Source: Actinomadura cremea (GTDB taxonomy: Bacteria; Actinomycetota; Actinomycetes; Streptosporangiales; Streptosporangiaceae). Taken from it: DNA of 64,000 nucleotides. A program made the position numbers and the translations under genes. The notes under the pieces were generated by a model. The model did no database searches. It saw only the letters and a list, made by a program, of their open reading frames with translations, and was not told the DNA's origin. Positions 8,742-16,164 of this stretch are shown here, in pieces (position 1 is the first letter of the stretch; each line of letters begins with the position of its first letter). The DNA lies in the NCBI RefSeq assembly GCF_014648495.1, contig NZ_BMRF01000015.1:124001-188000 (forward strand). The letters are read 5' to 3'.

Positions 8742-9552
8742 CCCGGTACCGGTGGCCCGCGTAGGGCTCCAGCAGTTCGAGCATCCCGGCGTCGTCGACC
8801 TTCCGCCCGGCCAGCGCCCAGCCCACCACCCCGGGCAGGTTGTAGTCGCCGACGGAGACGGCGTCGGGATCGCCCACCGCCCGCTGCCGCACCTCCGCGG
8901 CCGTCCACACCCCGATCCCCGGCAGGGACGTGAGCCGCTCCACGCCCGGATCGTCCTCCAGCCGCTGCGCGACGCGGGCCGCCGTGATGATCGTCCGCGC
9001 CCGGACGGCCTCGAGCCCCGACCTGTGCCAGTCCCACGACGGGATGCGTGCCCAGACCGCGGGCGGCGGCGGCACCCGCAGCCACGGCGCCCCCGGCGCC
9101 GGCCGTCCGAACCGCCGGACCAGGTGCCCCCAGGCCCGCCACGCCTCCTGCCCCAGGACCTTCTGCTCCATCACCGCGGGCACCAGCGCCTCGAACACCC
9201 GCCGCGTCCGTCCGATCCGGAAGCCCGGACACCGCCGCACCTGGTCGCGGAGCACGTCGTGCAGCGGGACGAACTCGTCCGCGGGATCGTCGGCGCCCAG
9301 CAGCGCGGGCACCCCGTCGAGCAGCCAGTCCGCCCCCGGACCCCACGCCGCCGCGTCCACGACGTCCCCGACCTTGCGAAGCCGCAGCGTCCCCGGACCG
9401 TCCGGCGTGAACGAGGCCCGCCAGACGTAGCCGTCCCGGACCTGGAACGCGGGATCGTAGGGCCCCCGGGCATGCGGCGCGAGCGTGCGCCCGAGCTCCA
9501 GCGGCCAGGGCGCCCGCCACTCCCGCCCCACGGCCGCGGACTCTCCGAACAT
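8659..9552 (-). CDS. AlkA-like DNA-3-methyladenine glycosylase
   Basis: 297-residue base-excision repair enzyme of the HhH-GPD superfamily. The helix-hairpin-helix LTSLPGIGVWTAAEV sits around residues 207-221, followed by the catalytic aspartate block DAVSVGDYNLP. A preceding VFEALVPAVMEQKV is the substrate-pocket helix typical of AlkA/MagIII-like glycosylases. It would remove alkylated purines from DNA in the cytoplasm. The start at 9552 gives a family-like length. No iron-sulfur cysteine cluster is present, which separates it from endonuclease III. Exact substrate range is not deducible. Confidence 0.85.
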   Translation of the reverse strand: MFGESAAVGREWRAPWPLELGRTLAPHARGPYDPAFQVRDGYVWRASFTPDGPGTLRLRKVGDVVDAAAWGPGADWLLDGVPALLGADDPADEFVPLHDVLRDQVRRCPGFRIGRTRRVFEALVPAVMEQKVLGQEAWRAWGHLVRRFGRPAPGAPWLRVPPPPAVWARIPSWDWHRSGLEAVRARTIITAARVAQRLEDDPGVERLTSLPGIGVWTAAEVRQRAVGDPDAVSVGDYNLPGVVGWALAGRKVDDAGMLELLEPYAGHRYRVTRLLEASGARPPRRGPRLAMRDYRSF

Positions 9553-9574
9553 ACGTTCACCAGTCTGCCAGCCG

Positions 9575-9748
9575 TCAGGAACGACGAAGCACCTCGACCG
9601 CCCGCCACAACGTCGTCGATCTCTCGTGGCACCGCACGGCCGCCCGGACGTCCCGGCGTTCCGCGAGATCGAACGCGTCGCCCATCTGCGTGATCGCCCG
9701 CCGCCGCAGGTAGAGGACGGCCAAGGCCCGAAAGGGTCGCCTCAGCAC
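9575..9748 (-). CDS. Hypothetical 57-residue protein coupled to HATPase gene
   Basis: GTG at 9748 overlaps the last codons of the upstream HATPase gene (stop 9742-9744). The reading frame gives VLRRPFRALAVLYLRR, then AITQMGDAFDLAERRDVRAAV and RCHERSTTLWRAVEVLRRS. The composition is balanced, amphipathic and unlike the Arg/Pro/Ala shadow frames around it, which is why I list it. No known family is recognised. The overlap suggests co-translation with the ATPase-fold protein. An internal ATG (MGDAF) is a possible alternative start. Confidence 0.4.
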   Translation of the reverse strand: MLRRPFRALAVLYLRRRAITQMGDAFDLAERRDVRAAVRCHERSTTLWRAVEVLRRS

Positions 9749-10137
9749 GCCGCGCACTTGGCCCAGACCGCCTTCCCGCCCTCGTTCAGCGGACGGACGC
9801 CCCAGGCGTGCACCATCCCGGCCATGAGGAGAAGCCCGCGCCCACCCGTGGCCGCGTAGTTCTCGGGCCGCACCACGGGCCGCCCCGCACCGCCGTCCCA
9901 CACCTCGATCACGGGAAGCCCGTCGCGCTCGTCCCGGAACACCCGGACCACGATCGGCCCCTCCCCGTGCCGGTAGGCGTTGGTGACCAGCTCGCAGACG
10001 ACGAGCCGAGCCGTGTAGTCGTCGGCGATCCCCCAAGCACGGAAGTGCTCGGCGACGAACCGCCGTGCCGCCCCCGGCGCCCGTTCGTCGGGCTCGAGGA
10101 CGAGCGTAGGAACCTCGGGCGCACACGCTGCTGACAT
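9742..10137 (-). CDS. HATPase anti-sigma-factor-like protein
   Basis: 131-residue stand-alone GHKL ATPase domain of the RsbW/SpoIIAB type common in actinomycetes. The N box is LVVCELVTNAYRHG, the D/G1 region VIEVWDGG, and the G2 box GGRGLLLM, all intact. In the family these bind ATP and either sequester sigma factors or phosphorylate anti-anti-sigma partners. AAAGGGACG upstream of ATG 10137 is the ribosome site. A second ATPase of the same kind follows at 10202-10591 on the same strand, and a GntR regulator lies beyond; no sigma factor is adjacent, so the partner is unknown. Confidence 0.8.
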   Translation of the reverse strand: MSAACAPEVPTLVLEPDERAPGAARRFVAEHFRAWGIADDYTARLVVCELVTNAYRHGEGPIVVRVFRDERDGLPVIEVWDGGAGRPVVRPENYAATGGRGLLLMAGMVHAWGVRPLNEGGKAVWAKCAAC

Positions 10138-10201
10138 CGATCCGTCCCTTTGAAGGCTGTCCGATTCGGAGGGTGTGCGGCTTTGGAGAAGAACCGCACG
10201 C

Positions 10202-10591
10202 TCAATCACTGGTCGTCCAGGTGAACTCCGCCCACATCGTCTGGCCGTGCGCGCTGACATCGTGGCCGACCTTGTCGGCGCAGCCGACGACGACGAGGAG
10301 GCCACGCCCGTACTCGTCGATGCCGTCCTTGGTAACGTCGGAGCGATTCCAGCGGCCGGTCCCCGAGCCGGAAACGGCAATACGCGCCCAACCCGGCCGA
10401 AGGGACACCGTTACGAAGAAGCGGCCGCCGTCCCGGTCACCGGGCGTGTGTCGAATCGCGTTTCTCGCGATCTCGGACGCGACGAGTTCGACATCGTCCA
10501 GCCGAGGCGAATTGATCAGAAGGCCCCGTACGAACGCCCTTACGGCTGCCAACATGGACGGGACACCGGGGTAGGTCTGAGTCCACTCCAC
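10202..10591 (-). CDS. HATPase anti-sigma-factor-like protein, second copy
   Basis: 129 residues. N box VASEIARNAIRHT and G box EYGRGLLVVVG mark the GHKL fold; the central region is RIAVSGSGTG, where the usual DxG motif is replaced by SGSG, so ATP handling may differ from its neighbour at 9742-10137. GTG at 10591 is preceded by AAGGGG about 7 bases upstream and gives the family-like VEWTQTYPGVPSML start. It is divergent from the GntR gene, sharing the control region with the large palindrome at 10660-10684. A regulated, paired ATPase set is suggested, but no target is visible. Confidence 0.75.
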   Translation of the reverse strand: MEWTQTYPGVPSMLAAVRAFVRGLLINSPRLDDVELVASEIARNAIRHTPGDRDGGRFFVTVSLRPGWARIAVSGSGTGRWNRSDVTKDGIDEYGRGLLVVVGCADKVGHDVSAHGQTMWAEFTWTTSD

Positions 10592-10633
10592 AAGGCCACC
10601 CCTTGGTGATCGAACAATGACACGGTGTAGCGA

Positions 10634-10684
10634 AAGCTGTGTCCACGGCTTGCAGTTGAGGACACAGCTTGTCAAGCTGTGTCC
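10634..10684. promoter_or_regulatory. Triple-half-site operator: 11-bp palindrome plus extra copy
   Basis: AAGCTGTGTCC occurs at 10634-10644 and 10674-10684, with its exact complement GGACACAGCTT at 10660-10670. The last two form a perfect dyad with an 11-bp arm and a 3-base GTC spacer (10660-10684). The dyad lies 31 bases before the GntR start and about 70 bases before the divergent HATPase start, and contains TTGACA on the minus strand. It is the obvious candidate for autoregulation by the GntR protein. Confidence 0.7.
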
Positions 10685-10714
10685 GGAACATCGCACTCGG
10701 CCATCGGAGGCGCC

Positions 10715-11458
10715 GTGCCCCAGCCCGCCTATCAGCGGATCGCCGATGATCTGCGGCGTCAGATCGTCGACGGGCGGCTCGCACCGGGCGACCGGGTTCC
10801 GTCCCGCCACCGGCTTTGCGAGCAGTACGGGGTTTCCGACCGCGTCGCACTGCAGGCCGTCCGGCTCCTCGTCTCCGAGGGATACGTCGAGTCCCGCTCC
10901 GGGTCGGGCACCTACGTGCGGCGCAAGCCCGAACTGAAACGCCTCTCGCGTTACTGGTACGGCACCAGTGGCCGCACCGCGTCGCCGTTCGGTACCGAGA
11001 TGGCCAGGCAGGGACGTGAAGGCACCTGGCAAGTGTCGTCGGCGACCGACACCGCGAACGAGGCCGTCGCCGAGCGGCTCGGTATCGCGACCGGCGATGA
11101 GGTCATGAGGAGCCGTTACACGTTCCTCGCCGACGGCGAGCCCGTCATGCTGTCGACCTCATGGGAGCCGCTGGAGCTCACGCGCGGAACGCCCATCATG
11201 CTTCCCGAGGAAGGGCCGTACGCGGGCGCGGGAGTGGTGGCGCGAATGCGCTCCGTCGGCCAGACGGTGACCGCCGCATCCGAGACCGTCACCGCGCGGG
11301 CCGTCCTCGCCGCCGAGGCCGAGCGGCTTCACGAACCTCTCGGCTCGATCGTGATGGTCATCCAGCGCACGTACGCCGGGGAGCGTCCGGTCGAGACCGC
11401 CGACATCGTCGTGCCCGTCGACCGCTACGAAATCTCCTACGTCATTCCCGTCACATGA
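10715..11458 (+). CDS. GntR-family regulator with UTRA domain (HutC subfamily)
   Basis: 247 residues. Residues about 3-70 are the winged helix (PAYQRIADDLRRQIVDGRLAPGDRVPS, then LVSEGYVESRSGSGTYV). Residues about 95-245 form the ligand-binding UTRA domain with RSRYTFLADGEPVMLSTSW and ETADIVVPVDRYEISYVIP. The family responds to small metabolites and represses nearby genes. GTG 10715 is preceded by GGAGG at 5 bases. It probably controls the divergent HATPase pair and itself through the adjacent palindrome (inference). Its 3' end overlaps the convergent LysR gene by 8 bases. Confidence 0.88.
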   Translation: MPQPAYQRIADDLRRQIVDGRLAPGDRVPSRHRLCEQYGVSDRVALQAVRLLVSEGYVESRSGSGTYVRRKPELKRLSRYWYGTSGRTASPFGTEMARQGREGTWQVSSATDTANEAVAERLGIATGDEVMRSRYTFLADGEPVMLSTSWEPLELTRGTPIMLPEEGPYAGAGVVARMRSVGQTVTAASETVTARAVLAAEAERLHEPLGSIVMVIQRTYAGERPVETADIVVPVDRYEISYVIPVT

Positions 11459-12302
11459 GGGACGACGCCGAGCGGACGAGCGCGGCCACCGCGCGCGAGC
11501 GGCTGCTCGGGGGCCACGCGATCACCGTGGTGACCTCCGGTGCGTCGACGACGGGCACCGCGACGTGTTCGGGCCACTGCCAGGCGCGGCTGGAGGCGGG
11601 GATCACGAGGAGCGTCCTGCCGAGCGCCACGAGCTGGGCGAGCTTGGACTGGGTGCGCACCTCCGGTCCGGGCCCGTCCGGATAGGTTCCGTCGAGCCGG
11701 GGCCATCGGGCGATCGGCAGGTCCGGGACGTCGCGGACGTCCGCCAGCGTGAGCCGCTCGCGTGCCGCGAGCGGATGCCGCGCGGGCAGGATCGCGACCT
11801 GGCCTTCGACGTGGAGGTCCTCGGTGTCGAACCCGGCGAGGTCGTCGAACGGGCGGTGCATGAGCGCCACGTCCGCCCGCCCGTCGCGGAGCAGGCCCGC
11901 CTGCTCGCCGACCTCGCACAGGAGGACCTCGACCGGTGCCGCCTCGGGGTCGTCCGCGAGCGTGTCGAGGAGCCGTTGCAGCAGCTCGTGGGACGCCCCG
12001 GCCTTCGTCGCGAGCACCAGCGGCCGGTTCGGGTCCCCGGCCCGCCGCGTCCGCCGCGCGGCGGCGGCGACCGCGTCGAGGGCCGTTCGGGCCTCCCGGA
12101 GCAGCACCCCGCCCGCGTCGGTGAGCGCCACTCCGCGCCGGTTCCGGTCGAGGAGCCGGACGCCCAGCCGCCGCTCCAACCGGTGGATCGCGCGGGAGAG
12201 CGGCGGCTGGGCGATGCCGAGCCGCTCGGCGGCGCGTCCGAAATGCAGTTCCTCGGCGACGGCGACGAAGTACCGCAGCTCGCGGGTCTCGAGATCGTCC
12301 AC
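11451..12302 (-). CDS. LysR-family transcriptional regulator
   Basis: 283 residues. The N-terminal winged helix reads LRYFVAVAEELHFGRAAERLGIAQPPLSRAIHRLERRLGVRLLDR. A periplasmic-binding-like effector domain follows from about residue 90. It is divergent from the SDR at 12385 and a classical LysR box lies between them, so it most likely controls that gene. The start is GTG 12302. Effector unknown. Confidence 0.9.
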   Translation of the reverse strand: MDDLETRELRYFVAVAEELHFGRAAERLGIAQPPLSRAIHRLERRLGVRLLDRNRRGVALTDAGGVLLREARTALDAVAAAARRTRRAGDPNRPLVLATKAGASHELLQRLLDTLADDPEAAPVEVLLCEVGEQAGLLRDGRADVALMHRPFDDLAGFDTEDLHVEGQVAILPARHPLAARERLTLADVRDVPDLPIARWPRLDGTYPDGPGPEVRTQSKLAQLVALGRTLLVIPASSRAWQWPEHVAVPVVDAPEVTTVIAWPPSSRSRAVAALVRSASSLM

Positions 12303-12317
12303 GCGGGCAGCCTACGG

Positions 12318-12338
12318 GTGATACCCGGCGAGTATCAC
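12318..12338. promoter_or_regulatory. LysR-type operator
   Basis: Perfect dyad GTGATAC (12318-12324), 7-base spacer, GTATCAC (12332-12338). It includes the T-N11-A core (T at 12322, A at 12334) and the ATAC-N7-GTAT form that LysR regulators bind. It sits 16 bases upstream of the lysR start and 46 bases upstream of the SDR start, suited to autorepression and divergent control. Confidence 0.75.
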
Positions 12339-12384
12339 AGCGGACCGAGGCGGTGTTGGACGGCGAGTGCGCGGCCCGCCGAGC

Positions 12385-13110
12385 ATGGATCGGGTGAACG
12401 ACACGAAGACCGCGCTGGTCACCGGCGCGAACAAGGGAATCGGTTTCGCCATCGCCCAGGGTCTCGGGGCGGTCGGATTCACGGTCGCGGTAGGGGCCCG
12501 CGACGACGCCAGGCGCAAGGAGGCCGTCGAGCGGCTGCGCGCCGCGGGCGTCGACGCGGTCGGCGTCGCCCTCGACGTCACCTCCGATGACAGCGTCACC
12601 GCGGCGGCGGAGGAAATCGAGCGGACGGCGGGGCGGCTCGACGTGCTCGTCAACAACGCGGGCATCGGCGGCCGGACCGACGGTGGCGTGCAGGACCCGA
12701 CGACCCTCGACCTCGACGTCGTGCGCACCGTCCTCGACACGAACGTGTTCGGGGTCGTCCGGGTGACGAACGCGATGCTCCCGCTGCTGCGCCGCGCGGA
12801 CTCGCCGCGCATCGTCAACGTGTCGAGCAACATGGGCTCGCTGACGCTGCGGACCGGCCCGATCATGGCCGCGTACGCGCCGTCGAAGTCGTTGCTCAAC
12901 AGCGTCACGGCGCAGTACGCCCGCCGGCTCGCCGGCACGAACGTCATCGTGAACGTCTGCTGCCCCGGGTACGTGGCGACCGACTTCACCGGCTTCCAGT
13001 CGCAGCGGACGCCCGAGGAGGGCGCCGCGATCGCGATCCGGCTCGCCACCCTGCCCGACGACGGACCGCGCGGCGGCTTCTTCGACGACGAGGGCCCCGT
13101 CCCCTGGTGA
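12385..13110 (+). CDS. Short-chain dehydrogenase/reductase
   Basis: 241-residue classical SDR. The NAD(P)-binding TGANKGIG is near residues 14-21, NNAG around residues 90-93, the catalytic serine in IVNVSSNMGS, and the catalytic Tyr/Lys in YAPSK. All are intact, so it should be an active carbonyl reductase or alcohol dehydrogenase. The ending GGFFDDEGPVPW is typical of plant-like menthone/carbonyl-reductase type SDRs in actinomycetes. ATG 12385 is favoured; GTG 12394 is an alternative. Likely regulated by the divergent LysR. Substrate unknown. Confidence 0.88.
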   Translation: MDRVNDTKTALVTGANKGIGFAIAQGLGAVGFTVAVGARDDARRKEAVERLRAAGVDAVGVALDVTSDDSVTAAAEEIERTAGRLDVLVNNAGIGGRTDGGVQDPTTLDLDVVRTVLDTNVFGVVRVTNAMLPLLRRADSPRIVNVSSNMGSLTLRTGPIMAAYAPSKSLLNSVTAQYARRLAGTNVIVNVCCPGYVATDFTGFQSQRTPEEGAAIAIRLATLPDDGPRGGFFDDEGPVPW

Positions 13111-13116
13111 CACCGG

Positions 13117-13152
13117 CGGGAGGGACGGTGCCGGCCCGCACCGTCCCTCCCG
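13117..13152. terminator. Perfect 15-bp bidirectional terminator
   Basis: CGGGAGGGACGGTGC at 13117-13131 pairs exactly with 13138-13152 across a CGGCCC loop, between the converging SDR and phoD genes. Confidence 0.85.
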
Positions 13153-13162
13153 TGCCCGGCGG

Positions 13163-14719
13163 CTACCGCCGGGGGGTGAGGGTGCGGGTGTAGAGGACGG
13201 TGCCGTCGATGTCGCGGAGGCGGACGGTCAGTTCGGCCGACTCGCCGTCGAGGGCGACCTCGCCGAAGTGCTGGAAGCCCTGCGCAGGGGACGTGTTCGC
13301 GGTCTGCGGGGCACGGAAGAACTCCAACTGGGGACCGAAGGTGCCTTCCAAGGTGTTCGGTCCGAACGCTCCGGCGTTCAGGGGGCCGGAGACGAACTCC
13401 CAGAACGGGTCGAAGTCCTGGAACGCCGCCTTCGACGGGTCGTAGAAGTGCGCCGCGGTGTAGTGGACGTCGGCCGTCAGCCACACCATGTTCCGCACCC
13501 GCTTCCGCTTCGCGTAGGAGAGCAGGTCGGCGATCTCGCGCTCGCGGCCCAGCGGGGCGCCGCCGTCGCCCTGCGCGATGCCCTCCTGGGCGGAGCCGTC
13601 CGGGACGATGAGCCCGATCGGCAGGTCGGCCGCGATCACCTTCCAGGTGGCGCGGGACCGGCGCAGTTCGCGCTTGAGCCACGCGAGCTGCTCGGCGCCG
13701 AGGACTCCCCCGGCGCGGGCGGAGTCGTTCGTCCCGTTGGCGTCCTTGTGGGTGCGCATGTCGAGGACGAAGACGTCCATCAGCGGCCCGTAGGAGATGC
13801 GGCGGTACAGGCGGCCGTCCTTGTGGGCGCGGACGGCGGTCGGCGTGTACTCGAACATCGCCCGCCGGGCGCGCGAGGCCAGGACGTCCACGCGCTTCTC
13901 GGTGTACTCGGGGAGGTCGAGGATCTCACCGGGGTACCAGTTGTTGACGACCTCGTGGTCGTCCCACTGGTAGACCATCGGGACCCGGGCGTTGAACGCG
14001 CGCATGGCGGCGTCCTCCAGGTTGTACCGGAACTGCCCGCGGTACTCGGTGAGCGTCTCGGCGACCTTCGACTTCTCCGCGGTGACGAGGTTGCGCCACG
14101 TGCTCCCGTCCGGCAGTTCCACCGTCTCGCGCAGCGGGCCGTCGGCGTACACCAGGTCGCCGCTGCACAGGAAGAAGTCCGGGTCGAGCGCGCTCATCGC
14201 GTGGAAGATGCGGTAGCCGCCGAGGCCGGGGTTGATGCCCCAGCCCTGGCCCGCCAGGTCGCCCGACCAGACGAACCGGATGTCGGAGCGGTCGCGGGGC
14301 GCGGTGCGCAGGCGCCCGGTCACCGGCTCGGACAGGGCGGAGCCGCGGTCGGCGTCGGCCAGCAGCACCCGGTAGTGGAGCTCCCGCCCGGCGGGCAGGC
14401 CCCGCAGGAACGCCTTGCCGGTCAGGTCGGTACCGGGGGTGAGCAGCGGTCCCGGGATCCGCCCGGCGCGGGCGAAGTCGGGCCGGGGGCTCACCTCGAC
14501 CAGCATCCGCGCGGGCCGGTCCGAGCGGGCCCAGACGACCGCCTCGTGCGCGGTGACGTCGCCGCTCTGCACGCCGTGGGTGAGGCGTGGACGGCCCCGC
14601 ACCAGTCCGGGCGACGCGGGGCCCGCCAGCGCCGTGCCGCCGCCGAGCAGGGTCCCCATGGCCGCTCCCGCGCCCGCTGCCAGTCCGCCGCGCAGGAAGT
14701 TCCGTCGGTTCGGCGTCAT
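13163..14719 (-). CDS. phoD: Tat-exported PhoD-type alkaline phosphatase/phosphodiesterase
   Basis: 518 residues. A twin-arginine signal (NRRNFLRGG at residues 4-12, then an Ala/Gly-rich core to about residue 32) directs export of the folded enzyme. A PhoD N-terminal domain (HGVQSGDVTAHEAVVWAR) precedes the metallophosphatase core: SGDLAGQGWG, LCSGDLVYADG, QWDDHEVVNNW, and WLTADVHYTAAH near residue 400, with the metal-binding Asp/His residues present. The family releases phosphate from phosphodiesters or monoesters, including teichoic acid in Bacillus. Here it lies near wall teichoic-acid-like genes, though a scavenging role is equally possible. A PHO-box-like element lies upstream at 14771-14792. 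Confidence 0.92.
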   Translation of the reverse strand: MTPNRRNFLRGGLAAGAGAAMGTLLGGGTALAGPASPGLVRGRPRLTHGVQSGDVTAHEAVVWARSDRPARMLVEVSPRPDFARAGRIPGPLLTPGTDLTGKAFLRGLPAGRELHYRVLLADADRGSALSEPVTGRLRTAPRDRSDIRFVWSGDLAGQGWGINPGLGGYRIFHAMSALDPDFFLCSGDLVYADGPLRETVELPDGSTWRNLVTAEKSKVAETLTEYRGQFRYNLEDAAMRAFNARVPMVYQWDDHEVVNNWYPGEILDLPEYTEKRVDVLASRARRAMFEYTPTAVRAHKDGRLYRRISYGPLMDVFVLDMRTHKDANGTNDSARAGGVLGAEQLAWLKRELRRSRATWKVIAADLPIGLIVPDGSAQEGIAQGDGGAPLGREREIADLLSYAKRKRVRNMVWLTADVHYTAAHFYDPSKAAFQDFDPFWEFVSGPLNAGAFGPNTLEGTFGPQLEFFRAPQTANTSPAQGFQHFGEVALDGESAELTVRLRDIDGTVLYTRTLTPRR

Positions 14720-14770
14720 CGGCGCCTCCGTTCTCCGTTCGTCGTGCTCTGCGCCCGGAATGATCGTGCA

Positions 14771-14792
14771 CGCCGATGGACGGCACCTGAAC
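14771..14792 (-). promoter_or_regulatory. Possible PHO box upstream of phoD
   Basis: On the minus strand two adjacent 11-base units, GTTCAGGTGCC and GTCCATCGGCG, resemble the imperfect direct repeats bound by PhoP in streptomycetes. The site is 52 bases before the phoD start. An additional palindrome (CGGCGGA, 2 bases, TCCGCCG) sits at 14792-14807. The match is degenerate; the link rests largely on the nature of the gene. Confidence 0.3.
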
Positions 14793-14994
14793 GGCGGACA
14801 TCCGCCGATGTTCGCCCGGTCGACCCGTCATCGGCGCGCGGCACCGCCCGGGAACGGGCCCGCCCGTCAGGCGTCGGCCCGGTCCCGGGCAATGCCGATC
14901 GTCGGCACGGCCCCCTCACGGCTCCCCCGGACGGGGGAGCCGGTCACCTGCACAGGTGATCACCGGAACCGGCCGGGACGGGACAGTGACGGCC

Positions 14995-15612
14995 ATGGTG
15001 ATCAAACGGCTTCTTCGCACCGTCGTCCACACCTCCCCGGCCACCAGCGACACCGAACGGCCCGTGCAACGCTGGCTCCTTCGTCTCGCCTACGCGATGC
15101 CGCTGCTCCTGCTGCCCTCATGCCTGTGGCGGCTGCCGTTCGCGGTCCACGTCGAAATGGGACAAACGCACGAGGAAAGCTTGCCGAGTTACTGGGTGAG
15201 CGTCCCCTATGTCCTGACGTTGAGCGTGCTGTCGGAGCTGATCGCCGTCCTGTGCATCGGTCTGGTGCGCCGCTGGGGCGAGGTGGCTCCCGTTCGGATC
15301 CCCGTCATCGGCGGCAAGCGCGTCCCGCCGCTCGCGGCGGTCGTCCCGGCCATCATCGGCGGGCTGATCCTCACCGCGCTGTTCACATCCATACCGCTCG
15401 GCGCCGACCGGGAACTCAGCTTTTTCGGCGTAGGCGAACACCAGGCGTACGACAACGGCTGGTGGAAGGCACTCGCGCTGATCTGCACCGGTCCGCTCCG
15501 CGTGTGGGGCCCCGCCGTCATCGTCCTCGCCATCGCCTACTACCTGCGTCGCCGTCCGGGGGCCGACGCCCGGCTCCGGCCCCCGGCCGAGCGCGTCCCG
15601 GCGGACGTGTGA
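14995..15612 (+). CDS. Four-span membrane protein, unknown function
   Basis: 205 residues. A short basic N-terminus (VIKRLLRTVV) is followed by about four hydrophobic segments: LAYAMPLLLLPSCLW, VPYVLTLSVLSELIAVLCIGLV, LAAVVPAIIGGLILTALFTSI and WGPAVIVLAIAYYL. I recognise no catalytic motif. ATG 14995 is used; a GTG ten bases upstream is out of frame and no strong ribosome site is seen. It stands alone between phoD and the SnoaL-like gene. Possibly a small envelope protein. Confidence 0.7.
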   Translation: MVIKRLLRTVVHTSPATSDTERPVQRWLLRLAYAMPLLLLPSCLWRLPFAVHVEMGQTHEESLPSYWVSVPYVLTLSVLSELIAVLCIGLVRRWGEVAPVRIPVIGGKRVPPLAAVVPAIIGGLILTALFTSIPLGADRELSFFGVGEHQAYDNGWWKALALICTGPLRVWGPAVIVLAIAYYLRRRPGADARLRPPAERVPADV

Positions 15613-15660
15613 TCCGTGTCCGGCACGGGAGCCCTCCCCGGATCCGGCGGTCGCCGTCCG

Positions 15661-16107
15661 TCACATCGGCGCGGCCGTGCGATCCTCCGGCTCGAAGTCG
15701 TCGAGGCCGTTCACGCGGGTGTTGTGGACGGCGCGGATCTTCCACGTGTCCTGGAGCCGGACGAGCACCATCGTGATCAGGCCGCCGCGGTCCTCGGGGG
15801 CCTTCGCGCCGGGCAGGCGGTGCTCGGGCCACTCCCACCTCGTGTGGACGAGCGCGACGTCCGGTGCGAGGCCGGCGATGCTCACGATCTCCTGCGCGTA
15901 GTTCCGCTTCTGCGCGACCACCGGGGCCGGGACGTCCTTGTGCCCGTCGACGTTGTCGCTCCGGGTGCGCCACCAGAGGCCGCGGTGGGTGATGAAGTCG
16001 CAGTCGTCGGTGAAGTAGGCGCCCCAGGCGTCCATCTCGTGGCGGATCCAGTGGCCGGTCTGGGCGGTCAGCGCACGCCGGATCTCGGTCTCATCGGTTC
16101 GGTCCAT
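15661..16107 (-). CDS. SnoaL/SgcJ-like NTF2-fold protein
   Basis: 148 residues with the alpha+beta barrel pattern of the SgcJ/EcaC or SnoaL-like families: an N-terminal helix TEIRRALTAQTGHWIRHEMDAW, then AYFTDDCDFITHRGLWW, VALVHTRWEWPEH and ITMVLVRLQDTWKIRAVHNTRV. Members bind small hydrophobic ligands or act as cyclases or hydrolases; some are stress proteins. The ATG at 16107 coincides with the predicted transcription start of a MerR-type promoter, so the message is probably leaderless and inducible. Function cannot be narrowed. Confidence 0.75.
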   Translation of the reverse strand: MDRTDETEIRRALTAQTGHWIRHEMDAWGAYFTDDCDFITHRGLWWRTRSDNVDGHKDVPAPVVAQKRNYAQEIVSIAGLAPDVALVHTRWEWPEHRLPGAKAPEDRGGLITMVLVRLQDTWKIRAVHNTRVNGLDDFEPEDRTAAPM

Positions 16108-16113
16108 GCACCG

Positions 16114-16144
16114 ATGTTCGGACCTCTACTTAGGTCGAGGTCAA
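16114..16144 (-). promoter_or_regulatory. MerR-family operator/promoter with 19-bp spacer
   Basis: On the minus strand TTGACC (16139-16144) and GAACAT (16114-16119) are separated by exactly 19 bases, the stretched spacing that MerR-family activators such as SoxR correct by distorting DNA. Within the spacer is the perfect dyad GACCTC ... GAGGTC (16137-16142 with 16121-16126). The start codon at 16107 lies where transcription would begin. No merR gene is in the window. Confidence 0.65.
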
Positions 16145-16164
16145 GTCCGGCGGCCCGCCGGACT
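16144..16164 (-). terminator. 10-bp hairpin after the guanylyltransferase gene
   Basis: AGTCCGGCGG (16144-16153) and CCGCCGGACT (16155-16164) are perfectly complementary with one base between them. The stem begins at the stop codon of the nucleotidyltransferase on the minus strand and separates it from the independently regulated SnoaL-like gene. Confidence 0.6.
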
